DNA of 64,000 nt from Clostridium sp. 'White wine YQ' (GTDB lineage: Bacteria > Bacillota > Clostridia > Clostridiales > Clostridiaceae), in the NCBI RefSeq assembly GCF_028728205.1, contig NZ_JAQYUU010000001.1:2092082-2156081 (forward strand). Reading direction: 5' to 3'. The position numbers and the translations under genes are program-made. Shown here piece by piece: positions 35,012 to 42,680 of the stretch. Under the pieces are notes generated by a model. The model made no database searches and had not been told where the DNA came from. It saw only the letters and a list, made by a program, of their open reading frames with translations. Position 1 is the stretch's first letter. Every line of letters begins with the position of its first letter.

Positions 35012-35140
35012 GTTATTCTACCCATCCATAATCTATGTTGTATCTTCCTCAAATAAAAACATCTCCTATATCTATAATGAATTAATGATAAAAAGGAGCT
35101 GTTTTTATTTATATTTAATTTCTAAATTTGTTCATGTTTT

Positions 35141-35848
35141 CTAAAGTGTAATTGCAGTTTCTAAAGCAACTTCTATCATTCTAGTGAATGTATTTTGTCT
35201 TTCTTCAGCTGAAGTTTCCTCACTAGTTACTAAAGAATCACTTACAGTTAATAATGCTAATGCATCTACATTATACTTTGCAGCGATAGTATAAAGTGCT
35301 GCTGCTTCCATTTCTACTGCTAAGCATCCAAAACTAGCCCACTTCTTCCATGCTTCAGGATTATCATTATAAAAAGTATCAGTACTAAACACGTTTCCTA
35401 CCTTTGGATCAAATCCTTTTTCTACAGCTATGTCATAAGATTTTTTCAACAATTTAAAACTAGCAGTTGGAGCAAAATCTATACCGTTAAATCTAATTCT
35501 ATTAATATTAGAATCAGTAGATGCAGCCATAGCAATTACTAAATCTCTTACCTTAACTTCTTCTTTATAAGAACCACAAGTCCCAACTCTTATTAGATTT
35601 TTAACACCATAACTTTGTATTAATTCGTTAGCATATATAGATATTGATGGTATACCCATACCTGTTCCTTGAACAGAAACTTTCTTTCCTTTATATGTTC
35701 CTGTATAACCATACATTCCTCTTACTTCGTTATAGCATATTACATCTTCTAAAAAGTTTTCTGCTATAAATTTAGCTCTTAAAGGATCTCCTGGCAATAA
35801 TATAGTTTCTGCTATTTGACCTTCTTTTGCATTAATGTGTACACTCAT
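35141..35848 (-). CDS. deoD: purine-nucleoside phosphorylase, DeoD type
   Basis: A 235-residue hexameric-type purine nucleoside phosphorylase, which splits purine (deoxy)nucleosides with phosphate into base and (deoxy)ribose-1-phosphate in the salvage pathway. Typical blocks: [59 protein letters not shown] and the SDS loop. Ribosome site GGAGGAAT precedes the ATG. It is monocistronic here. An imperfect AGTGAA/TTCACT repeat lies at about 35874-35922 in its upstream region and may be an operator. Confidence 0.95.
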   Translation of the reverse strand: MSVHINAKEGQIAETILLPGDPLRAKFIAENFLEDVICYNEVRGMYGYTGTYKGKKVSVQGTGMGIPSISIYANELIQSYGVKNLIRVGTCGSYKEEVKVRDLVIAMAASTDSNINRIRFNGIDFAPTASFKLLKKSYDIAVEKGFDPKVGNVFSTDTFYNDNPEAWKKWASFGCLAVEMEAAALYTIAAKYNVDALALLTVSDSLVTSEETSAEERQNTFTRMIEVALETAITL

Positions 35849-35873
35849 TTTTATTCCTCCAAATTATAATTTA

Positions 35874-35922
35874 GATTAACTTAAGTGAAGAATTCCGAAA
35901 TCGCTTTCACTTTAATCTTAAG
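35874..35922. promoter_or_regulatory. inverted repeat upstream of deoD
   Basis: GATTAA-CTTA-AGTGAA on the left faces TTCACT-TTAATC-TTAAG on the right. The centre, read on the minus strand, GTGAAAGCGATTTCGG, partly resembles a catabolite-responsive element but misses some consensus bases. Confidence 0.35.
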
Positions 35923-36075
35923 AACCACAATATTAATTTATCTTGAGGGAGTCTAGTTTATAAAATATCTTTTAAACTCCTAACTGAATTTTACCATCTA
36001 ATAAGTTAATTGCCAATACTATTGTTTTTGAAAATCATACTTAAAATATAATTGATTATTTATTACTAATATAAC

Positions 36076-36092
36076 TTGACATAGAGTTGTCA
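36076..36092 (+). promoter_or_regulatory. -35 box and TGACA/TGTCA operator of the WYL regulator operon
   Basis: TTGACA (36076-36081) is a consensus -35 box and also the left arm of TGACA-TAGAGT-TGTCA (36077-36092). Overlap of a palindrome with the promoter suggests autoregulation by the WYL regulator. Confidence 0.5.
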
Positions 36093-36129
36093 TGTTACAT
36101 TATGTATACTTATATATGAGGTGATTTTA

Positions 36130-37038
36130 ATGCAAATTAGTAGGTTATTTCAAATAATATATATTCTATTAGAAAAAAAATCTGTAACTGCCAAGGAATT
36201 GGCTGAGAATTTTGAAGTGTCCGTAAGAACAATTTATAGAGACATAGATGCCCTATCTGAGGCTGGAATACCTGTTTATTCAACTCAAGGTAAAGGTGGA
36301 GGAATTTCACTTATTGAAAACTATGTATTAAATAAATCTCTGCTATCCCATGTAGAGCAAGATAAAATTCTTATTGCCCTTCAAAGTTTAACAGCTACTG
36401 GATATCCTGAACTCAAGGATACTCTCTCAAAGTTAAGTAGTTTCTTTAATAAAAGTAATACCAATTGGATTGAAGTAGATTTCTCTAATTGGGGAAAATA
36501 TGATAAACAGAAAGACATTTTTAATATCCTTAGAAATTCAATATTAGAAAATCGTGTAATTAATTTTTCTTATTTTAACTCCATAGGAGAAAAAAGCAAT
36601 CGCAATGTTGAACCTTTTAAACTACTCTTTAAAGAAAAAGCCTGGTACCTTATAGGATATTGTATTGAAAAAAGTTCAGTTAGAACTTTTAAAATAACAC
36701 GTATGGCAGATGTCTATATTACAGAAAAATCTTGCACACATGCTGATCTACAAGAATTTTCACATGAACCTGCAAAGGATTTTTCTACAAAGAATATTAA
36801 AATCACTTTGAAAATTTCCTCTGAAGGAGCTTACCGCGTATACGATGAATTTCAAGAAAAAGAGATCAAAAAAAATGAAGATGGTTCTTATACTGTAATT
36901 AGTTCAATGCCTGAAGGTGAATGGCTTTATAACTACCTTTTATCTTTTGGTACTATGTTAGAAGTAATCGCCCCTGAAAATATACGAGATGAAATGGCGA
37001 AACGACTAAATAAATTAATAGCTAAATATATTTTCTAA
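36130..37038 (+). CDS. HTH/WYL-domain (YafY-like) transcriptional regulator
   Basis: A 302-residue regulator with an N-terminal winged helix-turn-helix (about 5-60: KKSVTAKELAENFEVSVRTIYRDIDALSEAGIPV) and a central WYL ligand-sensing domain (about 140-215, PFKLLFKEKAWYLIGYC). It probably controls the two genes behind it and itself. ATG 36130 is preferred to GTG 36121 because GAGGTG lies 6-7 bases before the ATG. A TGACA/TGTCA palindrome overlaps its promoter. Ligand unknown. Confidence 0.9.
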   Translation: MQISRLFQIIYILLEKKSVTAKELAENFEVSVRTIYRDIDALSEAGIPVYSTQGKGGGISLIENYVLNKSLLSHVEQDKILIALQSLTATGYPELKDTLSKLSSFFNKSNTNWIEVDFSNWGKYDKQKDIFNILRNSILENRVINFSYFNSIGEKSNRNVEPFKLLFKEKAWYLIGYCIEKSSVRTFKITRMADVYITEKSCTHADLQEFSHEPAKDFSTKNIKITLKISSEGAYRVYDEFQEKEIKKNEDGSYTVISSMPEGEWLYNYLLSFGTMLEVIAPENIRDEMAKRLNKLIAKYIF

Positions 37039-37114
37039 ACTTGACCCATTGTGGTCAAGTTTAATTTTTTATACTAAATATGTAATCTAAATACTAAGTA
37101 AAGGAGATTTAATT

Positions 37115-37912
37115 ATGAATTATATTTCACAATTTGATATTAGTAAAGAACTTATTGGGAAACGTGTACTTGTAACAGGAGGAACTAAAGGCATAGGAAG
37201 AGCTATTGTTGATCGCTTACTAAATGCAGGTGCAACTGTAATCACCACTGCTAGAACTATTCCTGAAGATCTACCTAGCACTGTAGGATTTATTCAAGCA
37301 GATGTAAGCACGCAAGAAGGCACTGAAAAAATCATTAAGGAAACTTTAGAACGATTTAAAGGGCTAGATATTTTAATAAACAACGTAGGCGGATCTTCCT
37401 CTTCAACTGATGGTGTTCTATCATTAAGCGATGAAGATTGGCTTCAAACCTTTAACCAAAATCTATTTTCCTCAGTACGCTTAGATCGTGGATTTTTACC
37501 CTCTATGATTAAGGAACAAAACGGAGTTATAATTCATATCTCATCCATTCAGCGTAGACTTCCAGGTAAGATGACTATGGCGTATTCAGCTGCTAAGGCT
37601 GCATTAACCAACTACAGTAAAAACTTAGCTACACAGTTAGGTTCCGAAGGGGTGCGCATAAATACAGTTGCTCCTGGCTTTACAGAAACAAAAGCTGCCG
37701 AACGCCTTATCGAAAGAATGGCTCAAGGTTCTAAAAGTGATTATACTAGTGCCCGACAGGAATTAATGGATTCTCTTGGAGGTATACCACTTGGGCGCCC
37801 AGCAAAACCTGAAGAAGTGGCTGAACTTGTAGCCTTCTTAGTGTCAGATAGAGCTTCATATATTACTGGCTGTGAACATATTATCGATGGCGGAATAATT
37901 AGAACCATTTAA
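37115..37912 (+). CDS. SDR-family oxidoreductase
   Basis: A 265-residue classical short-chain dehydrogenase: TGGTKGIGR cofactor motif, NNVGG, ISSIQ with catalytic Ser, YSAAK with Tyr and Lys, and PGFTETKAA. It follows the WYL regulator by 76 bases and the Dabb-domain gene follows by 32 bases, so the three likely form an inducible operon for handling a small organic compound. The substrate is not predictable. Ribosome site AAAGGAG precedes the ATG. Confidence 0.9.
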   Translation: MNYISQFDISKELIGKRVLVTGGTKGIGRAIVDRLLNAGATVITTARTIPEDLPSTVGFIQADVSTQEGTEKIIKETLERFKGLDILINNVGGSSSSTDGVLSLSDEDWLQTFNQNLFSSVRLDRGFLPSMIKEQNGVIIHISSIQRRLPGKMTMAYSAAKAALTNYSKNLATQLGSEGVRINTVAPGFTETKAAERLIERMAQGSKSDYTSARQELMDSLGGIPLGRPAKPEEVAELVAFLVSDRASYITGCEHIIDGGIIRTI

Positions 37913-37944
37913 CATTTCATTATTAAACATTATAGGAGGTAATT

Positions 37945-38232
37945 ATGATTATTAATAATTTATTATTAAAATTAAAGAATAGGGATGAGGATACCATTAG
38001 TAGAACTCAAGAAGTACTTATGAGTATGAAAGGTAAAATAGAAGTTCTGTTAGATATACAAGCAGAAGTAAATATCCGTCCCGGGCAAAGTAACTATGAT
38101 TTAATTCTTATTACTAAATTTGCATCTTTAGAAGACCTAGATGCATATCTATCTCACCCTACTCATCTTGAGGTGGCTAAATTTATTGAAAGTGTTTTGG
38201 ATACTCAAGCATCTGTATGTTATAGTGTTTAA
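37945..38232 (+). CDS. Dabb (stress-responsive A/B barrel) protein
   Basis: A 95-residue dimeric alpha/beta-barrel domain protein. The pattern MIINNLLLKLK...YDLILITKFASLEDLDAYLSHPTHLEVAKFI is typical, including the conserved HPxH. Such small proteins act as cyclases or binding proteins for aromatic or polyketide-like compounds, or in stress responses. It ends the WYL-SDR operon and has TAGGAGG before its ATG. Confidence 0.87.
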   Translation: MIINNLLLKLKNRDEDTISRTQEVLMSMKGKIEVLLDIQAEVNIRPGQSNYDLILITKFASLEDLDAYLSHPTHLEVAKFIESVLDTQASVCYSV

Positions 38233-38246
38233 CTATTTTCATATAC

Positions 38247-38292
38247 TAAAAGCCCATGAAAATCTATTATTTTGATCTTCATGGGCTCATTT
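38247..38292. terminator. terminator of the WYL-SDR-Dabb operon
   Basis: AGCCCATGAA (38251-38260) pairs with TTCATGGGCT (38278-38287); it lies between convergent genes. Confidence 0.85.
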
Positions 38293-38313
38293 AAGAATTA
38301 AATAAATTCCAAT

Positions 38314-39243
38314 TTAAAATATTTTATCGATTCCTAAAAACTCCTCTTCACTTAAAAACTTTATGCTATGCCCTTTTGCATTTAAATCTATCGCTTTTTT
38401 AAGCTTATTGCTCATTTCTTCTCTATTCATATCTTTTATATCCTTAATATTTGTTACTAAAACTGTTGTCTTTTTAGTAACTGAACTTCCGGTACTCCCT
38501 CCTAATTTTCTAACCAATCTCATGGCTTCTTCTCTAGACATAGACGATAGTTTTCCAGTAAACACTACTACTTCATTTTTATATGAGTCTAATTGTAATC
38601 TATCCACTACATTATCTTTTTTAGGATAATAGATTCTATTAGAGGTTTTCGCTACCCTTCCTTTAGTTGAAGATGGCTTATATATATCCCCTTCTACTTT
38701 TCCAATTGATACTCCTATTAGTCTAGATATTTCATTAATATCTGTACATTCTAATTCCTCTGATATATTAAGTAGTATATTACTACACGCAAGTGCATCA
38801 TATAGTGCATCATGGTGCTTAAATTCATATCCTAAAAAGTTATTTACAGTATTGAGCTTTGCATTTTCTATCCCTTTATAAAAGTTTCTAGCAAGCTTCA
38901 TTGTACAAATATATTCAAAACTAGGAAGCTCTATATTATACAGTTCTGCACACTTTCTTAAAACTGATATATCAAAAGATGCATTATGTGCTATAACTAA
39001 ATTTCCATGAAAATAATGTTCTATTTTTCCCCATACTACATCAAATTCCGGTTCATTTTTAACCATGCTTGGTCTTATTCCATGAATTCCGATATTAATT
39101 GGCATAAACCTCATTTCCACTGGTTTTATTAAGTGATGTATTCTTTCCACTACTTGTCCATTTTTTACTACTGCAATACCAATAGAGCATGCACTACTTC
39201 TTTTTTCATTTGCTGTTTCAAAATCTATCGCTATAAAATCCAT
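38314..39243 (-). CDS. DnaQ-like 3'-5' exonuclease with C-terminal BRCT domain
   Basis: A 309-residue DEDDh exonuclease related to the DNA polymerase III epsilon subunit. The acidic active-site set is intact: IDFETAN (Exo I), HNASFDISVLRK (Exo II), HDALYDALA (Exo III). Residues about 220-309 form a BRCT domain (EVVVFTGKLSSMSREEAMRLVRKLGGSTGSSVTKKT cut to its core: VVFTGKL...LGG). The layout suggests DNA repair or end processing with BRCT-mediated recruitment. It stands alone. Start ATG follows TTGGAG. Confidence 0.9.
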   Translation of the reverse strand: MDFIAIDFETANEKRSSACSIGIAVVKNGQVVERIHHLIKPVEMRFMPINIGIHGIRPSMVKNEPEFDVVWGKIEHYFHGNLVIAHNASFDISVLRKCAELYNIELPSFEYICTMKLARNFYKGIENAKLNTVNNFLGYEFKHHDALYDALACSNILLNISEELECTDINEISRLIGVSIGKVEGDIYKPSSTKGRVAKTSNRIYYPKKDNVVDRLQLDSYKNEVVVFTGKLSSMSREEAMRLVRKLGGSTGSSVTKKTTVLVTNIKDIKDMNREEMSNKLKKAIDLNAKGHSIKFLSEEEFLGIDKIF

Positions 39244-39346
39244 TTCTTTTCTCCAATAAATAGTATTAATTTTATATTACTTTACTCATTATAATAAGAA
39301 TTTCTCTCTTTTGCATTACAATATTTATTAATAAGATAAAAAAGTA

Positions 39347-39375
39347 TTGACAAAAGATATCAAATCAGTTTAAAA
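39347..39375 (+). promoter_or_regulatory. promoter of the T-box/asnB transcript
   Basis: TTGACA (39347-39352), a 17-base spacer and TTAAAA (39370-39375) fit a sigma-A promoter with a weak -10 box, about ten bases before the start of the T-box leader. Confidence 0.5.
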
Positions 39376-39384
39376 TTAATCCAA

Positions 39385-39672
39385 GAAAAAGCGATGATGG
39401 AGAGAAGTAAAAAAAATATTCACCAACAGTGAGCTGGGGATGGTGTGAACCCGGTGGCAGAGTTTTTTTGAATAACACTCCGAAGCTGCAAACTGAAATA
39501 TCAATAAACTATTCTTAGAATATTTTAGATAAAGTAGGAGCGCCGTAATCCATGCGTTATTTGGGCACCAGTAGTAGCTGGTAAGAGAGACCAAAATGGT
39601 AATTTAGGTGGCACCGCGGATAAGCGTCAATTCGTCCTATTATTTATAAGACGAATTGACGCTATTTTTATA
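39385..39672 (+). promoter_or_regulatory. T-box riboswitch, tRNA-Asn specific
   Basis: The leader has the T-box sequence AGGTGGCACCGCGG (39606-39619), a stem I with the distal GGTGTGAACCCGGTGGC-type loop, and the specifier segment GAATAACACTCC in which AAC (39474-39476) is an asparagine codon. The variable T-box base is C, matching the G discriminator of tRNA-Asn. A terminator hairpin follows (AGCGTCAATTCGTC 39623-39636 with 39650-39663, then T-run). Uncharged tRNA-Asn should stabilise the antiterminator and turn on the downstream asparagine synthetase. Confidence 0.95.
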
Positions 39673-39692
39673 TACGTAGGAGGGCTATTAAT

Positions 39693-41282
39693 ATGTGTAC
39701 AATTATGTGTTATACAGGAACAGACATGAAACATGAAAAATTTGCTGAGGCTTTACAAAGAACTGAACTTAGAGGACCAGATATGACAGAAATACTTACT
39801 CTACCTTCTGGTATTTTAGGATTTCAAAGACTTGCTATAATGGATTTAAGTTTTAGTGGAATGCAGCCATTCACAAGAAAAAGAGATGCATCTATCTGTA
39901 ATGGAGAAATTTATGGATTTCGTAAATTAAAAGAAGAACTTATATCAAAGGGACACAAGTTTATTTCTGACAGTGATTGTGAAATATTACTTCCAATGTA
40001 CCTAGAATATGGATTAGATATGTTTGCAAAACTAGATGCAGAATATGCAGCCGTTATCTATGATGGGGAAAAAGATACTTTCATTGCAGCAAGAGATCCA
40101 ATTGGAATTCGTCCTCTATTCTATGGCTATTCTGAATCAGGTAAAATCATGTTTGCCAGCGAAGCGAAAAATTTAGTTGGTCTTACAGATAAAATTATGC
40201 CATTCCCACCAGGACACTATTATGCGGATGGTAAATTTACTTGCTACTCTGATATAGCAAAAGTAGAAGGCAATTACTGCACTGATGATTTAGAAGTTAT
40301 TTGCAAAGGGATCCATGACAGATTGGTAGCTGCTGTAGAAAAACGTATGGATGCTGATGCTTCTGTTGGTTTCTTGTTAAGTGGTGGACTAGATAGTTCA
40401 TTAGTTTGTTCAATTGCTCAAAAAATGTACCCTGAAAAACCAATTAAAACTTTTGCTATAGGTATGGCAGAAGATGCAATTGACTTAAAATATGCAAAAG
40501 AAGTTGCTGATTATATTGGCAGTGATCATACTGTTGTTTATATGACAAAAGAAGAAGTTCTTGAATCACTTGATGAGGTTATTAAAATTCTAGGAACCTT
40601 TGATATTACAACAATAAGAGCTAGTATGGGAATGTATTTAATTTGTAAGAAAATACATGAAATTTCCGATGTTAGAGTACTTCTAACTGGTGAAATTTCT
40701 GATGAATTATTTGGATATAAATATACAGATTTTGCTCCAAGCGCAGCAGAATTCCAAAAGGAATCACAAAAGAGAATTAGAGAACTATTTATGTATGATG
40801 TACTTCGTGCAGATCGTTGTATAGCTTCAAACTCTTTAGAGGCAAGAGTACCATTTGGTGATTTAGATTTTGTAAAATATGTTATGGCTATAGATCCAGA
40901 AAAGAAATTAAACACATACAACATGGGAAAATATCTTTTAAGACATGCTTTTGAAGGTGACTATCTTCCAAACAATATTTTATATCGTGAAAAAGCTGCA
41001 TTTAGTGATGCTGTAGGACACTCTATGGTAGACTATTTAAAAGAATACGCTGAAGCACAATATAGTGATAGAGATTTTGAAAGAAAATGTGAAGAGTATA
41101 AATATCATGCTGCTCCATTTACAAAAGAATCCTTACTATATAGAGAAATCTTTGAAAAATACTATCCAGGACAAGCAGAAATGATAGTTGATTACTGGAT
41201 GCCAAACAAAGAATGGGAAGGCTGTAACGTTAACGATCCTAGTGCTAGAGTATTATCAAACTATGGTGATAGCGGAAAATAA
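39693..41282 (+). CDS. asnB: glutamine-hydrolysing asparagine synthetase
   Basis: A 529-residue AsnB that makes asparagine from aspartate, ATP and glutamine. Cys2 after Met1 (MCTIMCYTG) is the glutaminase nucleophile, exposed after Met removal. NGEIYGFRKLK and the N-terminal Ntn domain (1-190) are followed by the ATP-pyrophosphatase domain with SGGLDSS at residues 230-236. The N-terminal order is the short prokaryotic type near E. coli AsnB (554 aa). Ribosome site TAGGAGG. Expression is controlled by the tRNA-Asn T-box upstream. A strong terminator follows. Confidence 0.95.
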   Translation: MCTIMCYTGTDMKHEKFAEALQRTELRGPDMTEILTLPSGILGFQRLAIMDLSFSGMQPFTRKRDASICNGEIYGFRKLKEELISKGHKFISDSDCEILLPMYLEYGLDMFAKLDAEYAAVIYDGEKDTFIAARDPIGIRPLFYGYSESGKIMFASEAKNLVGLTDKIMPFPPGHYYADGKFTCYSDIAKVEGNYCTDDLEVICKGIHDRLVAAVEKRMDADASVGFLLSGGLDSSLVCSIAQKMYPEKPIKTFAIGMAEDAIDLKYAKEVADYIGSDHTVVYMTKEEVLESLDEVIKILGTFDITTIRASMGMYLICKKIHEISDVRVLLTGEISDELFGYKYTDFAPSAAEFQKESQKRIRELFMYDVLRADRCIASNSLEARVPFGDLDFVKYVMAIDPEKKLNTYNMGKYLLRHAFEGDYLPNNILYREKAAFSDAVGHSMVDYLKEYAEAQYSDRDFERKCEEYKYHAAPFTKESLLYREIFEKYYPGQAEMIVDYWMPNKEWEGCNVNDPSARVLSNYGDSGK

Positions 41283-41289
41283 TTTAAAT

Positions 41290-41320
41290 AAAACCCAGGA
41301 TAAAAATATCCTGGGTTTTC
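41290..41320. terminator. terminator of asnB
   Basis: AAACCCAGGATA pairs with TATCCTGGGTTT around AAAA; usable in both directions. Confidence 0.88.
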
Positions 41321-41334
41321 TATAGGTTTTTTTA

Positions 41335-42297
41335 TTACTTATTATAAAATAAACCTGCTCCTTCAATAATCTCCTGCTCCGTAAACAAACTTGAAATTGC
41401 AGCATTATAATCACTCAGCTTTTGTGCTTTCTTTATTTTTTTAGCATATTTTTTATTATCAGAAAATATGTAAATCATATATCCCCATAATTCTTTCATT
41501 CTAAATATAGCATTTTTCTCTTCATTAAATAATTCTATGTATTTATTAAATACTTCATCATGAAATTCCTTTAATACTTTTTTATCTAGACTTGCTTTAT
41601 TTCTGATTATATTCATAAGCCCTGGATTGGCAAGTATCCCTCTTCCTAGCATTACTTTATTCACTTCTGGAAAGGCTTGTACCAATTCATTATGATCTTC
41701 GGATGTAAAAATATCTCCGTTATAGCATATGGGATTCTTGCTTAAAGCTAGTGCATCTTTAAATACTTCTAAATTAGGTTTATTACCATAAAAGTCTTTC
41801 TGTATTCTTGGATGAATAATTAATTCTTCTAAAGGATATTTGTTATAAATCCTTAATAATTCTGAAAATTCTTCTGGACTATCCTTCCCTATTCTAGTTT
41901 TTATAGAAATCTTTATATCATCCATTTTAAATATTTCATCTAAAAACACATCTAATCTTTCTCTATGAGCTAAAAATCCTGACCCTCTGTTTTTTGAAAC
42001 TACTGTTCCAGATGGACATCCTAGATTTAAATTTATCTCACTATAACCTAATTGCTGTAGCTTTCTAGACGTAGAAATAAACCCTTCTGAATCATTTGTT
42101 AAAATTTGCGGCACTATATTTATTCCATTATTATTCTCAGGCAAAATGTCTCTTAATTCCTTAGTTTTTAAACTCCTGCTCTGATTAGGTACTATAAAAG
42201 GTGCAAAATATTTATCAATATTATTAAAAAACTTCACATAAGCATTTCTATATATGTATCCAGTAATTCCTTCCATTGGTGCTAAGTAATATTTCAT
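41335..42297 (-). CDS. tRNA-dihydrouridine synthase family protein
   Basis: A 320-residue flavin enzyme of the Dus family that reduces specific uridines in tRNA. Typical features are the start YLAPMEGITG, the catalytic Cys in INLNLGCPSGTVVSKNRGSGFL, KTRIG, IIHPR, YNGDIFT and the FMN phosphate loop MLGRGILANPGL. It is shorter and more DusC-like than the usual clostridial DusB next to lysS. Start follows GAGGAG. Transcribed alone, converging on asnB. Confidence 0.92.
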   Translation of the reverse strand: MKYYLAPMEGITGYIYRNAYVKFFNNIDKYFAPFIVPNQSRSLKTKELRDILPENNNGINIVPQILTNDSEGFISTSRKLQQLGYSEINLNLGCPSGTVVSKNRGSGFLAHRERLDVFLDEIFKMDDIKISIKTRIGKDSPEEFSELLRIYNKYPLEELIIHPRIQKDFYGNKPNLEVFKDALALSKNPICYNGDIFTSEDHNELVQAFPEVNKVMLGRGILANPGLMNIIRNKASLDKKVLKEFHDEVFNKYIELFNEEKNAIFRMKELWGYMIYIFSDNKKYAKKIKKAQKLSDYNAAISSLFTEQEIIEGAGLFYNK

Positions 42298-42477
42298 CTA
42301 ATAACTCCTCATCTAATTTTCTACTTCTTTTGTAATATGATTTTTGCATTATATTTATTATAAATAAAAACCCTGCACATTTCTATTGCTAAATAAAATA
42401 ATTAGTATGAATATCTATTGTTTCAAATCCTCCATACTACCTACTTTAAAATAGCTTTTATATAACAAACTGCCTTA

Positions 42478-42495
42478 ATTTGTTTTAAAACAAAT
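42478..42495. promoter_or_regulatory. 18-base perfect palindrome
   Basis: ATTTGTTTTAAAACAAAT lies 28 bases upstream of the -35 box. It may bind a second regulator; identity unknown. Confidence 0.35.
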
Positions 42496-42523
42496 CTATT
42501 TTTTAAATTTTCTGAAAATATAC

Positions 42524-42552
42524 TTGATTTTCCTTTTTAATTGTTATATTAT
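42524..42552 (+). promoter_or_regulatory. sigma-A promoter of the CoA-transferase gene
   Basis: TTGATT (42524-42529), exactly 17 bases, then TATTAT (42547-42552). The -10 box lies inside the first Rex-like box. Confidence 0.7.
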
Positions 42553-42578
42553 TAACATAGTTGTTAAATGTTTAACGA
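42541..42578 (+). promoter_or_regulatory. two tandem Rex-like operators
   Basis: TTGTTATATTATTAACAT (42541-42558) and TTGTTAAATGTTTAACGA (42561-42578) each fit the Rex consensus TTGTTAA-N4-TTAACAA with one or two mismatches. They are two bases apart, 20 bp centre to centre, and cover the -10 box and the expected transcription start, ideal for NADH-responsive repression. Confidence 0.78.
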
Positions 42579-42680
42579 GATAGTTCAAAAAGGATCCTTT
42601 ACTAAATATTTAAATTAATCAAAAGATAAAATATATTGTTATTTCAAAAGTTTACAAAAAATTAGGGGGAGTGAAAACTT

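Larger units (their letters stand above)
42298..42680. other. 383-base control region of the CoA-transferase gene
   Basis: Holds an 18-base perfect palindrome (42478-42495), a sigma-A promoter (42524-42552) and two tandem Rex-like boxes (42541-42558, 42561-42578). About 100 bases of untranslated leader follow to the ATG. The part 42298-42470 shows nothing definite beyond the minus-strand promoter of the Dus gene. Confidence 0.7.

Noticed and set aside
35890-35912. Catabolite-responsive element upstream of deoD
   Set aside because: GTGAAAGCGATTTCGG misses several consensus positions; recorded only as a possible part of an inverted repeat.
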